This document shows positions 46,996 through 56,338 of a stretch of DNA of 64,000 nt, piece by piece; position 1 is the stretch's first letter, and each line of letters starts with the position of its first letter. Made by a program: the position numbers and the translations under genes. The stretch is taken from contig JAGOQJ010000008.1 in NCBI GenBank assembly GCA_017991595.1, positions 38,403 through 102,402 of the forward strand, in the 5' to 3' direction. The notes under the pieces were generated by a model, which was not told where the DNA came from, did not search any database, and was given only the letters and a program-made list of their open reading frames with translations. The stretch is from Candidatus Didemnitutus sp. (GTDB lineage Bacteria; Verrucomicrobiota; Verrucomicrobiia; Opitutales; Opitutaceae).

Positions 46996-49533
46996 ATGGA
47001 ACCCATGAACAATTTCACGCCGCGCGCGCAGCAAGTGCTCGCGCTGGCACGCAAGGAGGCCGACCGCTTCCATCACAATTACGTCGGCACCGAGCACCTC
47101 CTGCTGGGCTTGATCAAGCTCGGCCAGGGCGTTGCCGTCAGCGTCCTCCAGAAGATGGGCCTCGACCTCGAGACCGTCCGCGGCGAGGTCGAGAAACAGG
47201 TCGGCACCGGCCAGGAGACCAAGACGCCCGCCAGCAGCATCCCTTACACGCCCCGCGTGAAGAAGGTCCTCGCCCTCGCCGGCAAGGAAGCCAAGGCGCT
47301 CAACCACTCCTACGTCGGCACCGAGCACATCCTGCTCGGCCTGCTCCGCGAGGGTGAAGGCGTGGCCGCCCGCGTGCTCAAGTCGCTCGACATCGACATC
47401 GAGCGCACGCGCAACGAAATCCTCCGCGAACTCGATCCGCAGTTCGCCGCTGGCCAGGAAGGCGGCGGCGGTGGTGGCATCGGCGGCCCTGGCGGCGGCG
47501 AAGAGGCCGCTTCCTCGTCGCGCTCCGGCTCCGACGACAAGAAGGAGGTCAAGACGCCTGCGCTCAAAGCCTTCGGCCGCGATCTCACCGAACTCGCCCG
47601 CAAGGGCGAGATGGACCCCGTTGTGGGCCGCAAGAACGAGATCCGCCGCGTCATCCAGATTCTCTGCCGCCGCACCAAGAACAACCCGGTGCTCGTCGGC
47701 GAGGCCGGCGTCGGCAAGACCGCCATCGTTGAAGGCCTCGCGCAGGAAATCGCCAAGGGCAATGTCCCCGAAATCCTCGCCGAGAAGAAGGTCATCACGC
47801 TCGACCTCGCCCTCATGGTCGCCGGCACGAAATACCGCGGCCAGTTCGAGGAGCGCATCAAGGCCGTGATGGACGAGATCAAGCGCGCCAAGAACGTCAT
47901 CATCTTCATCGACGAGCTCCACACCATCGTCGGTGCCGGCGCCGCCGAGGGCGCGATGGACGCCTCCAACATCTTCAAGCCCGCCCTCAGCCGCGGCGAG
48001 CTCCAGTGCATCGGCGCGACCACCCTCAACGAGTATCGCAAATACATCGAGAAGGACTCCGCCCTCGACCGCCGCTTCCAGAACGTGAAGGTCGAGCCGC
48101 CGTCCGTCGACGACACGATCATCATCCTCAAGGGCATCCGCGGCAAATACGAGGATCACCACAAGGCCACCTTCACCGACAAGGCTCTTGAGGTCGCCGC
48201 CAAGCTCTCCGATCGCTACATCACCGGCCGTTTCCTTCCGGACAAGGCGATCGACGTGCTCGACGAGGCCGGTTCGCGCGCCCGCATCAGCGCGCTCAAC
48301 CGCCCGCCCGAGATCGAAGGCATGACCAAGGAGATCGACGAAGTCTGCGCCCAGAAGGAGCAGGCCATCGCCGCCCAGCACTTCGAGGAGGCCGCCAAGT
48401 TCCGCGACCGCGAGAAACAGCTTCGCGCCAAGCAGGACGAGGCCATCGCCGCCTGGAAGAAGACCCGCGACGAGCAACGCATCATCGTCGACGAGGAGCA
48501 GATGGCGCAGGTCGTCTCCGATTGGACCGGCATCCCGCTCAGCCGCCTCGAGAAAAAGGAGAGCGAGAAGCTCCTCGTCCTCGAGCAGGAGCTGCAGAAA
48601 TTCATCATCGGCCAGGACCTCGCGACCGTCGCGATTGCGCGCGCGTTGCGTCGCAGTCGCGCCGACCTCAAGGACCCGCGCCGTCCCATCGGCTCGTTCA
48701 TGTTCCTCGGACCCACGGGCGTCGGCAAAACCGAGTTGGCCAAGCAACTCGCCGCACAGATCTTCGGTTCGCAGGACGCGATCGTGCAGATCGACATGTC
48801 CGAATACATGGAGAAATTCTCCGTTTCGCGCCTCATCGGTTCGCCTCCGGGCTACGTCGGTTACGAGGAAGGCGGTCAGCTCACCGAAGCCGTCCGTCGC
48901 CGCCCGTATTCCGTCGTGCTTTTCGACGAGATCGAGAAGGCGCACCCCGACGTCGTGCAGCTCATGTTGCAGATCCTCGAAGACGGCCGCCTGACCGATT
49001 CGCTCGGTCGCACCGTCGACTTCCGCAACACGATCATCCTGATGACGACCAACGTGGGCGCGAAGCTGATCCAGAGCCAGACCACGATGGGCTTCGCCGC
49101 CGCGGCGAAATCGGACTTCCACGACCAGGACAAGCTGCGGGAAAAGGTGCTCGAGGAGGCCAAGCGCGTCTTCAAGCCCGAGTTCCTCAACCGCATCAAC
49201 GACCTCGTCGTCTTCCGTCCGCTCACGAAGGACGACCTGATTAAGATCGTCGACATCGAGGTCGGCAAGGTCTCGCAGCGCCTCGCCTCGCGCAACATCC
49301 TGCTCGAGTTCTCGCCGGAATCGAAGCTCCTCCTCATCGAGAAGGGCTACGACGAGAAATACGGCGCGCGTCCGCTTCGCCGGGCCGTCGAGCACTGCCT
49401 CGAGGACCCGCTGGCCGAAGCCATGCTCCGCGGCGAGGTCAAGGAAGGCGATCCGATCCTCGTCGTGCGCAACGGCGACAAGCTCGAGTTCCGTCAGAAG
49501 ACGCCGACCGCCGACACCGGCGTGTCCTCGTAA
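46996..49533 (+). CDS. clpC: ATP-dependent Clp protease ATPase subunit ClpC
   Basis: A Hsp100 unfoldase of 845 aa. Two Clp_N repeats (about 1-145) form the phospho-arginine-binding domain in characterised ClpC. A Gly-rich linker (about 155-175) follows. AAA 1 has Walker A GEAGVGKT at 235-242 and [14 protein letters not shown]. The middle domain has a UVR-like stretch ([19 protein letters not shown]). AAA 2 has GPTGVGKT at 572-579 and [16 protein letters not shown] ClpP-binding loop is expected in AAA 2. MEPMNN offers two possible starts three codons apart. It is the last gene of the mcsA-mcsB-clpC unit and is followed by a terminator. Confidence 0.95.
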   Translation: MEPMNNFTPRAQQVLALARKEADRFHHNYVGTEHLLLGLIKLGQGVAVSVLQKMGLDLETVRGEVEKQVGTGQETKTPASSIPYTPRVKKVLALAGKEAKALNHSYVGTEHILLGLLREGEGVAARVLKSLDIDIERTRNEILRELDPQFAAGQEGGGGGGIGGPGGGEEAASSSRSGSDDKKEVKTPALKAFGRDLTELARKGEMDPVVGRKNEIRRVIQILCRRTKNNPVLVGEAGVGKTAIVEGLAQEIAKGNVPEILAEKKVITLDLALMVAGTKYRGQFEERIKAVMDEIKRAKNVIIFIDELHTIVGAGAAEGAMDASNIFKPALSRGELQCIGATTLNEYRKYIEKDSALDRRFQNVKVEPPSVDDTIIILKGIRGKYEDHHKATFTDKALEVAAKLSDRYITGRFLPDKAIDVLDEAGSRARISALNRPPEIEGMTKEIDEVCAQKEQAIAAQHFEEAAKFRDREKQLRAKQDEAIAAWKKTRDEQRIIVDEEQMAQVVSDWTGIPLSRLEKKESEKLLVLEQELQKFIIGQDLATVAIARALRRSRADLKDPRRPIGSFMFLGPTGVGKTELAKQLAAQIFGSQDAIVQIDMSEYMEKFSVSRLIGSPPGYVGYEEGGQLTEAVRRRPYSVVLFDEIEKAHPDVVQLMLQILEDGRLTDSLGRTVDFRNTIILMTTNVGAKLIQSQTTMGFAAAAKSDFHDQDKLREKVLEEAKRVFKPEFLNRINDLVVFRPLTKDDLIKIVDIEVGKVSQRLASRNILLEFSPESKLLLIEKGYDEKYGARPLRRAVEHCLEDPLAEAMLRGEVKEGDPILVVRNGDKLEFRQKTPTADTGVSS

Positions 49534-49560
49534 TCCGACCGTTCCCGCTTCGTTTCGCCA

Positions 49561-49588
49561 AAGCCCGCCGCGCTCGGCGGGCTTTTTT
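49561..49588 (+). terminator. Intrinsic terminator of the clpC operon
   Basis: A 7-bp GC stem (GCCCGCC with GGCGGGC, 6-base loop) is followed by TTTTTT and ATGC. It starts about 28 bases after the clpC stop codon. Confidence 0.9.
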
Positions 49589-49672
49589 ATGCACTGCTCC
49601 AGTCGATCGCGCAGCCGCACGCGGGGTTTGCGCACGCTTGCCGACGCTCGCCGGCGCCGCTTTGCTGCCGGC

Positions 49673-51463
49673 GTGCGTCGTCCCGCGCTCATCTTCCTCG
49701 CTCTCGTTACGGCGGTTTCGTTGACGGCACAGGAACGCACCTTCAAGGCGGAGGAACTCGCTCGCCCACCGTCGGCGTCACGGCTGGATCAGTTGGTGGA
49801 CTCGGCCGGTCTGCAAGGGTGGGGCGAATGGGTCGAGCCGCTACGGCAGGCCGCGTTTCAAGTCTATGCCCGCGACGCGGCGGCCGCCGGTCCTTGGTAT
49901 CATCTCTATCGCTGGGCCCGGCTCTTCGCCACGCCGCGCGGTCAGGCGGTCGAGTCCTGGCTGCGTGCGGTGGAGGCCGCCCGCGTCGGACATTCCAACA
50001 TGGCCGAGCGCTACGCCTTGCCGCCGGGTTCGCTCGCGGCCGAGGTGCCGCCGGCATTGCAACGCTGGCTGATCGGCCAGCCCGATTTCGCGCGCGAGTT
50101 TTTCACCACGTTTGATGACGTCGATCAGCCCATTGAGGTGCTGAGCATCCTGCGGCGCATCCACGCGGCCTCGCCGGCGCTGTTCGCGGATTACGCCTCG
50201 CTCGCGCTCGCCATCGCGGTGGTTTACGACGTGCCGCCGCCGCCCGATTGGCCACACGGGCAGGTCGCGGCCCGGCTGCTGCCGCGCCGGTTGCCGGACC
50301 CGGTGGAAGCCTTCAACCATTGGGCGCGCCTCGACCGCTCCGGCGCCAGCGTGCACCGCCTGCGCCGGTTGCCGGCGTCCGAACTCAAGTTCGTCGTCGA
50401 TGCGAGTGCTCCCCTGACCGAGCTAGCGTGGGCGCAGCGGCAGGTTACGTGGCCGCTCGCGCAGTTCAGCCAGGCCTATGACCAGATCCGCTACCGCGAA
50501 GACCGGTTGCAGAAGCAGCAATTCACGTGGCCCGCTTCCGATTACCGACTGGCGACGATCCTGCGGGAGGGCGGCATTTGCGTGGATCAGGCCTATTTTG
50601 CGGCCAACGCCGGCAAGGCGCGCGGGTTGCCGACACTGCTCTTCCGCGGCGCGGGACTCGATGGGCGGCACGCTTGGTTTGGTTACCTCGGCGCGAGCGG
50701 CTGGGTGCTCGATGCCGGCCGCTACGCCGAGCAGCGCTACGTGGCCGGACTCGCGCACGATCCGCAGAGTTGGCGCAACTTCACCGACCACGAGCTGCTG
50801 TTCCTGTCCGAGCGTTTCCGCGCGACGCCGCTCTACCAGCTTTCGCAACTGCACGCGGACTTCGCTTTGGAGCTGCTCCGCGGCGGCGACTCGCGCGCGG
50901 CGGTCCGCGCGGCGCGCGAGTCGGTCAATCGCGAGCCACGCAACCTCGCCGGCTGGCAGGCGTTGCTGGCCGCGCAGGAAGCGGCAGGCGATCCCGCTCA
51001 TGAGCGCGAAGCCACGCTCCGCGAGGCGCGGCGGGCGTTTCAGCGCTATCCCGACTTGGAGACCGCCTTCGCCCGCCGGCTGATCCAGAGTCTGCACGCG
51101 CGCGGCGAAAAGGCGGCCGCGGCCGTCGAGGAGCAGCAACTGCTGCGCAAGCATCAGGCGGGGCGGGTGGATTTGAGCATCCAGCAGGCGGGCGAGATCC
51201 TGCAGCGTAGCTTGCGCGAGGATGCGCTGCCCGTCCGTCTCAAGACCTACCAGCGCCTGCTCGAGACGCACGGACGCGGCGCCGGGATCGATTTCTTCGA
51301 CAAGGTGGTCACACCTTTCGTGCTGCACCTGCGGGAGCAAGGGCAGCTGCCGGCGGCCCGCGACGCGCTCCAGCGCGCCCGCCAGACCCTACGGGTGGAG
51401 CCGGGCGGGCAACTGGAGGGTGAGTTCACGCGCGCTGCGGCCGAGCTGCGGAAGGGGCGCTGA
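49673..51463 (+). CDS. Secreted protein with transglutaminase-like domain
   Basis: A 596-aa protein. A GTG start opens onto a signal peptide (RRPALIFLALVTAVSLTAQ). I prefer it to an upstream ATG that lies in the terminator tail and would add an Arg-rich leader. The middle part has a transglutaminase-like triad: Cys303 in EGGICVDQA, His333 in GRHAWFGYL and Asp347 in VLDAGRY. This suggests a papain-like peptidase or an inactive relative. The C-terminal third (about 400-596) is alpha-helical and TPR-like (HADFALELLRGGDSRAAVRAARESV). I do not recognise the family by name. It lies upstream of exbB, with a 113-base gap. Confidence 0.7.
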   Translation: MRRPALIFLALVTAVSLTAQERTFKAEELARPPSASRLDQLVDSAGLQGWGEWVEPLRQAAFQVYARDAAAAGPWYHLYRWARLFATPRGQAVESWLRAVEAARVGHSNMAERYALPPGSLAAEVPPALQRWLIGQPDFAREFFTTFDDVDQPIEVLSILRRIHAASPALFADYASLALAIAVVYDVPPPPDWPHGQVAARLLPRRLPDPVEAFNHWARLDRSGASVHRLRRLPASELKFVVDASAPLTELAWAQRQVTWPLAQFSQAYDQIRYREDRLQKQQFTWPASDYRLATILREGGICVDQAYFAANAGKARGLPTLLFRGAGLDGRHAWFGYLGASGWVLDAGRYAEQRYVAGLAHDPQSWRNFTDHELLFLSERFRATPLYQLSQLHADFALELLRGGDSRAAVRAARESVNREPRNLAGWQALLAAQEAAGDPAHEREATLREARRAFQRYPDLETAFARRLIQSLHARGEKAAAAVEEQQLLRKHQAGRVDLSIQQAGEILQRSLREDALPVRLKTYQRLLETHGRGAGIDFFDKVVTPFVLHLREQGQLPAARDALQRARQTLRVEPGGQLEGEFTRAAAELRKGR

Positions 51464-51576
51464 GTGTCGCGTCGCGGTCGGGGCCGTCGGGCGCGCGTGC
51501 GTCAACTGTTCAAATTTATTGAACCTTTTCCGGCTTGTGACGGTCCGAGCCGACGGTTCACTCCGAAACTTCAGCC

Positions 51577-52176
51577 ATGTTTGATATCTTCAAGGGCGCA
51601 GGCCTGCTCATCTACCCGCTGGGCGTTTGCTCGATTCTGGCCGTCTACATCATCTGCGAGCGCATCTATGCGTTGCGCCAGGCAGCCATCCTGCCCGACG
51701 ACCTCGTCGACGCTGTGATGCAGGGCAAGGCCTACGCGGGCGGCAAGCACTCGGTGCTCGCGCGCGTGCTCGACTACGCCAGCGAACACCGCAGCGATCC
51801 GGAGGCGGTCAAGGCCTTCGCCCGCCTCGAGCTGAACCGAATGGAGCGCGGCATCCCGTATCTCGATGTCATCTACGCCGCCGCGCCGCTCATCGGCCTC
51901 ACGGGCACGGTGACGGGCCTCTTGCAGGTCTTTTCGGCCATTTCGCCCGACACGGGCCTGCCGGACCCGGTCGCCTTCACCAAGGGCGTTGCCTTGGCGC
52001 TCTCGGCCACGGTCATCGGTCTCTCGATCGCCATCCCGTCGCTGGTGGGAGCGGGCTATCTCCAACGCAAGGTCGAGAACTACGCTGCGCAGATGGATGT
52101 GCTCATCGAGCGCGTGCTCGGCCGCAACAGTCGCGAGCCCTCCGCTGTTTCGCCCCAGATTTCGACCAAGTCATGA
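51577..52176 (+). CDS. exbB: MotA/TolQ/ExbB proton channel family protein
   Basis: A 199-aa inner membrane protein. Three transmembrane helices are visible: about 8-27, 105-127 with PLIGLTGTVTGLLQVF, and 143-165 with FTKGVALALSATVIGLSIAIPSL. These carry the conserved Gly, Thr and Pro residues of ExbB/TolQ channels. It forms a proton-driven motor with ExbD, encoded next with a 4-base stop-start overlap. No TonB gene is nearby. A short AT-rich stretch (51510-51535) in the upstream gap may be its promoter. Confidence 0.92.
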   Translation: MFDIFKGAGLLIYPLGVCSILAVYIICERIYALRQAAILPDDLVDAVMQGKAYAGGKHSVLARVLDYASEHRSDPEAVKAFARLELNRMERGIPYLDVIYAAAPLIGLTGTVTGLLQVFSAISPDTGLPDPVAFTKGVALALSATVIGLSIAIPSLVGAGYLQRKVENYAAQMDVLIERVLGRNSREPSAVSPQISTKS

Positions 52177-52583
52177 GCGGTCTTTACCAAAAGCGTCGCA
52201 AGCGGCCCGAGATGAACCTCGTGCCGTTGATCGACGTGCTCGTGATGTTGATCTTCTTCGCTTTCGTCACGATGCAGTTCCGCTCCGTGACCACGATGAA
52301 CCTCACGCTTCCCAAGGTGGAGACGGCGGGCAAAAGCGAGCTGAAGGATTCTGTCTCGATCTCCATCACGAAGGAAGGCGCCTACACCTTCCAGTCCGGC
52401 GCGCGCAGCGCGACCGTGAGCGCGGCCGAGCTGGAGCGTCTGATCAACGAGCTCGGTGGCATCACGAAGGATGTGACGGTGCTGATCCGCTCGGACGAGA
52501 ACACGCCGCTGCGCTTCATCACCGAGGCGATGGACATCTGCCGCAAGAACGGCCTGAACAAGATCCGGCTGCAGTCGCGGTAA
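52173..52583 (+). CDS. exbD: ExbD/TolR family biopolymer transport protein
   Basis: A 136-aa partner of ExbB. A short cytoplasmic N-terminus ends in RPEMNLVPLIDVLVMLIFFAF, with the single transmembrane helix (about 16-33) and the proton-carrying Asp in PLIDV. A periplasmic domain follows, with VTVLIRSDENTPLRFITEAMD. Translation is probably coupled to exbB through the ATGA overlap. Confidence 0.93.
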   Translation: MSGLYQKRRKRPEMNLVPLIDVLVMLIFFAFVTMQFRSVTTMNLTLPKVETAGKSELKDSVSISITKEGAYTFQSGARSATVSAAELERLINELGGITKDVTVLIRSDENTPLRFITEAMDICRKNGLNKIRLQSR

Positions 52584-52659
52584 GCGCGGCGAACCCCGGT
52601 TGGCGGCGCGCCAACACGCGCAGCACGCGCGGCAGGCAATGCAGTGAACTAGATCTAAC

Positions 52660-52684
52660 GACGTCGGTCGGAGACCGGCGCCAC
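52660..52684. repeat. REP-like hairpin between exbD and the SDR gene
   Basis: CGGTC-GGA-GACCG, a perfect 5-bp stem with a GGA loop, is followed by GCGCCACC. The GGA loop and the C-rich tail ending ACC recall the REP units at 32615 and 39601. It lies in a 142-base gap that is otherwise featureless by eye. Confidence 0.5.
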
Positions 52685-52725
52685 CGTTCGCTTGCCCCGC
52701 TGCCTGCAGCGGTCAGCGTGGTGCC

Positions 52726-53415
52726 ATGTCGAAGTTCATCGTCATCACAGGCGTCACCAAGGGACTCGGTCGCGCGCTCGCCGAGTGGTATATCGCGAAC
52801 GGTCACACCGTCGCGGGTTGCGGTCGCAGCTCGGAGATCCTCGACCTGCGTTTCACGCACCCGGCGCCGCACGATTTTTCGGTGGTCGATGTGACCGATG
52901 AAACCAAGGTCTCGATCTGGGCGGCGAAGCTCTGCGGCCCGGATGTCGCGCCCGACCTGCTGATCTGCAACGCCGGGGTGATGAACACGCCCGCGCCGCT
53001 CTGGAAAGTGCCGGCGCAGGAGTTCAACCGCGTGATCGACGTGAACGTGAAGGGCGTCGGCACGGTGCTGCGCCACTTCGTGCCGCCCATGATCGCCCGG
53101 GGCAGCGGGGTGGTCGTGACGCTCAGCTCCGGCTGGGGCCGCAGCACGTCGCCGGACGTGGCGCCGTATTGCGCGTCGAAATTCGCCGTCGAAGGCCTCA
53201 CGCAGGCGCTGGCGCAGGAATTGCCGTCGGGTCTGGCCGCCGTGGCGCTCAATCCCGGCATCATCGACACCGACATGCTGCGCCAATGCTGGAGCGACGA
53301 GGCCGGCGGTTACGCCAAGCCCGCCGAGTGGGCGAAGATCGCCGGTCCGTATCTGTTGCAGCTGGGCGCGAAGGACAACGGTCGCTCGCTCACCGTGCCG
53401 GAGCAGGGCGGCTGA
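52726..53415 (+). CDS. Short-chain dehydrogenase/reductase
   Basis: A 229-aa classical SDR with a Rossmann fold. The cofactor motif is TGVTKGLGRAL near residue 8, NAG is at the usual place (ICNAGVMN), and the catalytic residues are Ser in TLSSGWG and Tyr-x3-Lys in YCASKFAVEG. The residue pattern CGRSSE after beta-2 suits NADP(H). The substrate is unknown. It is convergent with the S9 peptidase gene, with 15 bases between the stops. Confidence 0.88.
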   Translation: MSKFIVITGVTKGLGRALAEWYIANGHTVAGCGRSSEILDLRFTHPAPHDFSVVDVTDETKVSIWAAKLCGPDVAPDLLICNAGVMNTPAPLWKVPAQEFNRVIDVNVKGVGTVLRHFVPPMIARGSGVVVTLSSGWGRSTSPDVAPYCASKFAVEGLTQALAQELPSGLAAVALNPGIIDTDMLRQCWSDEAGGYAKPAEWAKIAGPYLLQLGAKDNGRSLTVPEQGG

Positions 53416-53430
53416 TCCGGCGCGGACGTT

Positions 53431-55632
53431 TCAGTTGCCGGCGCCCTTGAGGTGTTGATGGAAGAAGTCCATCACGCGCTGGTCGCGGCGCAGGCGCACG
53501 AGCGGATCGCTGATCATGTGCGTGCCGAGCATCGGCAGCAGCTCGTAGGACTTGCCGGCGAGGAAGAGCGCGTCGGCTAGCTGCAGCGTGTGTTGGAAAT
53601 AGACGTTATCGTCGGTGAGGCCGTGCACGAGCATGAGCGGCCGGCTCAGCTCGCCCGCGTAAGTGGTGGCGTTGCTGATGCGGTAGGCGTCGGGATGTTC
53701 CTCCGGCAGGCCGAGGTAGCGCTCCGTGTAGTGCGTGTCGTAATTCTCCCACGTGGTGACCGGCGCGCCCGCCACGCCCGCACGGAAGATGTCGGGGCGG
53801 CGCAGCACTGCCATGGCGCTGAAGTAGCCGCCCCAAGACCAGCCCTGCACGCCGACGCGCGTGAGGTCGAACTCGGGAAACTCCGCCGCGAGTGCCTGCA
53901 GCCCGGCGATCTGGTCATTCAGCGCCGTGTCGATGAAGTTGAACTTGATGACGCGCTCCCAATCGCGGCCGCGCCAAGGCGTGCCCCGGCCGTCGAGGCG
54001 CACGACGAGGTAACCCTGGTCGGCCATCCACTGGTCGAGCAGGTAGTCGCGCATGAGGGCGTTCACGCGCTTCACGCCCGGGCCGGCGTAAACGTAGAGG
54101 ATGACGGGATATTTTTTCGTTGCGTCGAAATCCGTTGGTCGCGTCACGGCGGCGTCGAAGGCGGGCATGCTCTTGGTCTGCACGAGTTGCGTGCTCGGGC
54201 GGCGCGGCGGAGTCTCAGCCACGCTGCGCAGGACGGCGATCGTGGTGCCATCGCGGTCGATCACCTGTGCGCCGGAGCGTCCGCTGAAGAGTTCATAGCT
54301 GTGCACGAGCCGGCCCGTGCCGCCGCCGAGCACGGCGCTGTGGTGGCCGGTCTCCCGGGTGAGCTGCGTGCCGGGGCCGCCGGCGAGCGGGAAGCGCCAG
54401 AGCTGCACCTCGCGCGGGTCATGGCCGCCGCGCACAAAGACACCGCCGCTCGTCTCGTCGATGCCGATCAGGCCGCGATAGCCGAAGTGCACGGGCGTCA
54501 ACTCGCGCACGAGCTGACCGGAGGCTTCGCGCAACTCGACTTGCCAGGCGCCGCGGCGTTCCGTGGTCCAGAGGAAGCGGGTGCCATCTTTCAGCCAGAC
54601 GGGGAGTTCCTGTTCGTAATCGAGATTGAGCCAGGCGAGATCGTCCTCGCGCAGCAGCTCCGTCGTAGCGCCCGTGATCGGGTCGACCCGCAGCAGGACT
54701 TGCTCCGTCTGGGTGCGGTTTTGCACGAGCACGGTGAGGTGCGCGCCGGCGGCGGCCCACTGCACGCGCGCGACGTAGGGATAGGCGGCGGAGTCCCATT
54801 GCACCCAGCGCGCCTCGCCGCCTTCGCGCGGGAGCAGGCCGAGGCGCACCACGGCGTTGGGTGAGCCGGCCTTGGGATAGGCGAAGCGCGCGGGTTTTTC
54901 CTCGGGCTGCAGGGCGTTGGCAATGTAGCGGGCTTCGACGCTCGACTCGTCGGTTTGTTGATAGAGCAGGGTGGAGGAGTCGGGCGACCACCAGTAGCCT
55001 TCGTCGCGCTTCATTTCCTCCTGCGCGACGAATTCGGAGGTGCCGTGGCTGAGCGACTCGGTCGCGCCGTGTGTGAGCTGACGCGCCGTCTGCGTGGCGA
55101 GGTCGATGATCCAGAGTTCGCGCGCCTGCACGCCGGCCACGTGCCGGCCGTCGGGCGAGAAGCGCGGATCGATCCAGTTTTCGCCAGGCAAAGCGGTGAA
55201 GCGCTGGCTGGCGCGGTCGACCACGTAGAGCTTGCCCGAGAGGGTGACGAGCAGGCTGGCGCCGTCGCGCGACATCTCGAAGGCAGTGAAGCCACGCAGG
55301 CTCTGGCGCTGGCGTTCGCGGCGCGCCTTTTCCTCGGCGGAGAGGATTTCCTCGCCGGCGCCGAGGATCTGCTCGGGTGAGAGCAACTCGCGCTCCGCGC
55401 CGGTGGCGACCGTGAATTCGTAGAGGCGCAACGTCGGGTTGCGGGTCGCCGCGCGCAGGAAGATCACATGCTCGCCGTCGGGCGTTAGCCGGGGCGAGAC
55501 GGGGCGACCGAGGGTGTAGTTGCGAGTCTCGGCGAGGTCGCGGAAGAACTTCAGGTTGGCATCATCGTCCGCGCGCGCAAATCCGAGGCAGGGAATGACG
55601 CAGGCCAGCAGGGCAAGGCGCAAAAGGGGCAT
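53431..55632 (-). CDS. Secreted S9 prolyl oligopeptidase family peptidase (DPP IV-like)
   Basis: A 733-aa serine peptidase. A signal peptide (PLLRLALLACVIPCLGFA) is followed by a DPP IV-type beta-propeller (about 30-470) and an alpha/beta-hydrolase domain. The nucleophile is Ser599 in GWSWGGYFSAM, the Asp is near HGLTDDNVYF, and the His is in MLGTHMI. A Glu motif in the propeller (WWSPDSSTLLYQQTDES) is similar to the DPP IV amino-terminus-binding region. It probably cleaves dipeptides from peptides in the periplasm. The ATG at the signal peptide was chosen over the longer open frame. Confidence 0.92.
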   Translation of the reverse strand: MPLLRLALLACVIPCLGFARADDDANLKFFRDLAETRNYTLGRPVSPRLTPDGEHVIFLRAATRNPTLRLYEFTVATGAERELLSPEQILGAGEEILSAEEKARRERQRQSLRGFTAFEMSRDGASLLVTLSGKLYVVDRASQRFTALPGENWIDPRFSPDGRHVAGVQARELWIIDLATQTARQLTHGATESLSHGTSEFVAQEEMKRDEGYWWSPDSSTLLYQQTDESSVEARYIANALQPEEKPARFAYPKAGSPNAVVRLGLLPREGGEARWVQWDSAAYPYVARVQWAAAGAHLTVLVQNRTQTEQVLLRVDPITGATTELLREDDLAWLNLDYEQELPVWLKDGTRFLWTTERRGAWQVELREASGQLVRELTPVHFGYRGLIGIDETSGGVFVRGGHDPREVQLWRFPLAGGPGTQLTRETGHHSAVLGGGTGRLVHSYELFSGRSGAQVIDRDGTTIAVLRSVAETPPRRPSTQLVQTKSMPAFDAAVTRPTDFDATKKYPVILYVYAGPGVKRVNALMRDYLLDQWMADQGYLVVRLDGRGTPWRGRDWERVIKFNFIDTALNDQIAGLQALAAEFPEFDLTRVGVQGWSWGGYFSAMAVLRRPDIFRAGVAGAPVTTWENYDTHYTERYLGLPEEHPDAYRISNATTYAGELSRPLMLVHGLTDDNVYFQHTLQLADALFLAGKSYELLPMLGTHMISDPLVRLRRDQRVMDFFHQHLKGAGN

Positions 55633-55746
55633 GGGAAGATGCAAGGTGCCGGCGCAAAAATGTCCACGCAGCTTTGGCCTCCTTGCGCCCAGCACGAAAG
55701 GCCGGGGCCGGGTGGCTCCACCGCAGCGTGGCGGCGGAGCGAAGCG

Positions 55747-56223
55747 CTAATCGCGCGTCTTCGAATCGAGGATGAGCGTGACCGGGCCGTCGTTGACGAG
55801 CGACACCTGCATCATGGCGCCGAACTCGCCGGTCTGGATGCGGTCGGTTGCGTCCGAGGGCGGCGAGCCGGCCAGCGCCGTGCGGAGTTGGCCGATGAAC
55901 TGTTCGTAGAGCGGGCGCGCGTGCTCGGGGCGGGCGGCGGCGTGGAAGGACGGGCGCGTGCCTTTGGCGGTGCTGGCGTGGAGCGTGAACTGGCTGACGA
56001 CGAGGATGCCGCCGCCGATGTCGGCGACCGAGCGGTTCATCTGTCCTTCGGCGTCGGCGAAGATGCGCAGCTTCGCGATCTTTTGCGCGAGCCACTCGCC
56101 GTCGGCGGCGGTGTCAGCGGGTTCGATGCCTTGCAGCAGGAGCAGGCCGCGGCCGATCTCACCGGTCACGCGTCCGTCGACCGTGACCCGGGCGGAGGAA
56201 ACGCGTTGCAGCACGACTCGCAT
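55747..56223 (-). CDS. dtd: D-aminoacyl-tRNA deacylase
   Basis: A 158-aa cytoplasmic editing enzyme that frees tRNA from D-amino acids and glycine mischarging. The two family motifs are SQFTLHAS (with the catalytic Thr) and [10 protein letters not shown] (the cross-subunit Gly-Pro motif). [17 protein letters not shown] is the typical N-terminus. The spacing to its neighbours (about 115 bases on each side) suggests a stand-alone gene. Confidence 0.95.
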   Translation of the reverse strand: MRVVLQRVSSARVTVDGRVTGEIGRGLLLLQGIEPADTAADGEWLAQKIAKLRIFADAEGQMNRSVADIGGGILVVSQFTLHASTAKGTRPSFHAAARPEHARPLYEQFIGQLRTALAGSPPSDATDRIQTGEFGAMMQVSLVNDGPVTLILDSKTRD

Positions 56224-56338
56224 GGCAAGATGGCCTTCGGCGATCGGATGTCAGCTCTCAGCAGTTGCTTCGTAGCGGTAAAATCTCGACCGCCAAGATC
56301 TGTTCGGCTGATCGCTGATCCCTAGTCGCTTCGCCGCG

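Noticed and set aside
49589..49672. An upstream ATG that would lengthen the transglutaminase-like protein by 28 residues
   Set aside because: It lies directly in the clpC terminator tail and would put an Arg-rich leader before the signal peptide.
45796..49746. A 1316-codon open frame antisense to mcsB and clpC
   Set aside because: It runs opposite two firmly identified genes and has the Asp/Glu/Val/Leu/Arg-rich composition typical of an antisense frame in GC-rich DNA. No domain is recognisable.
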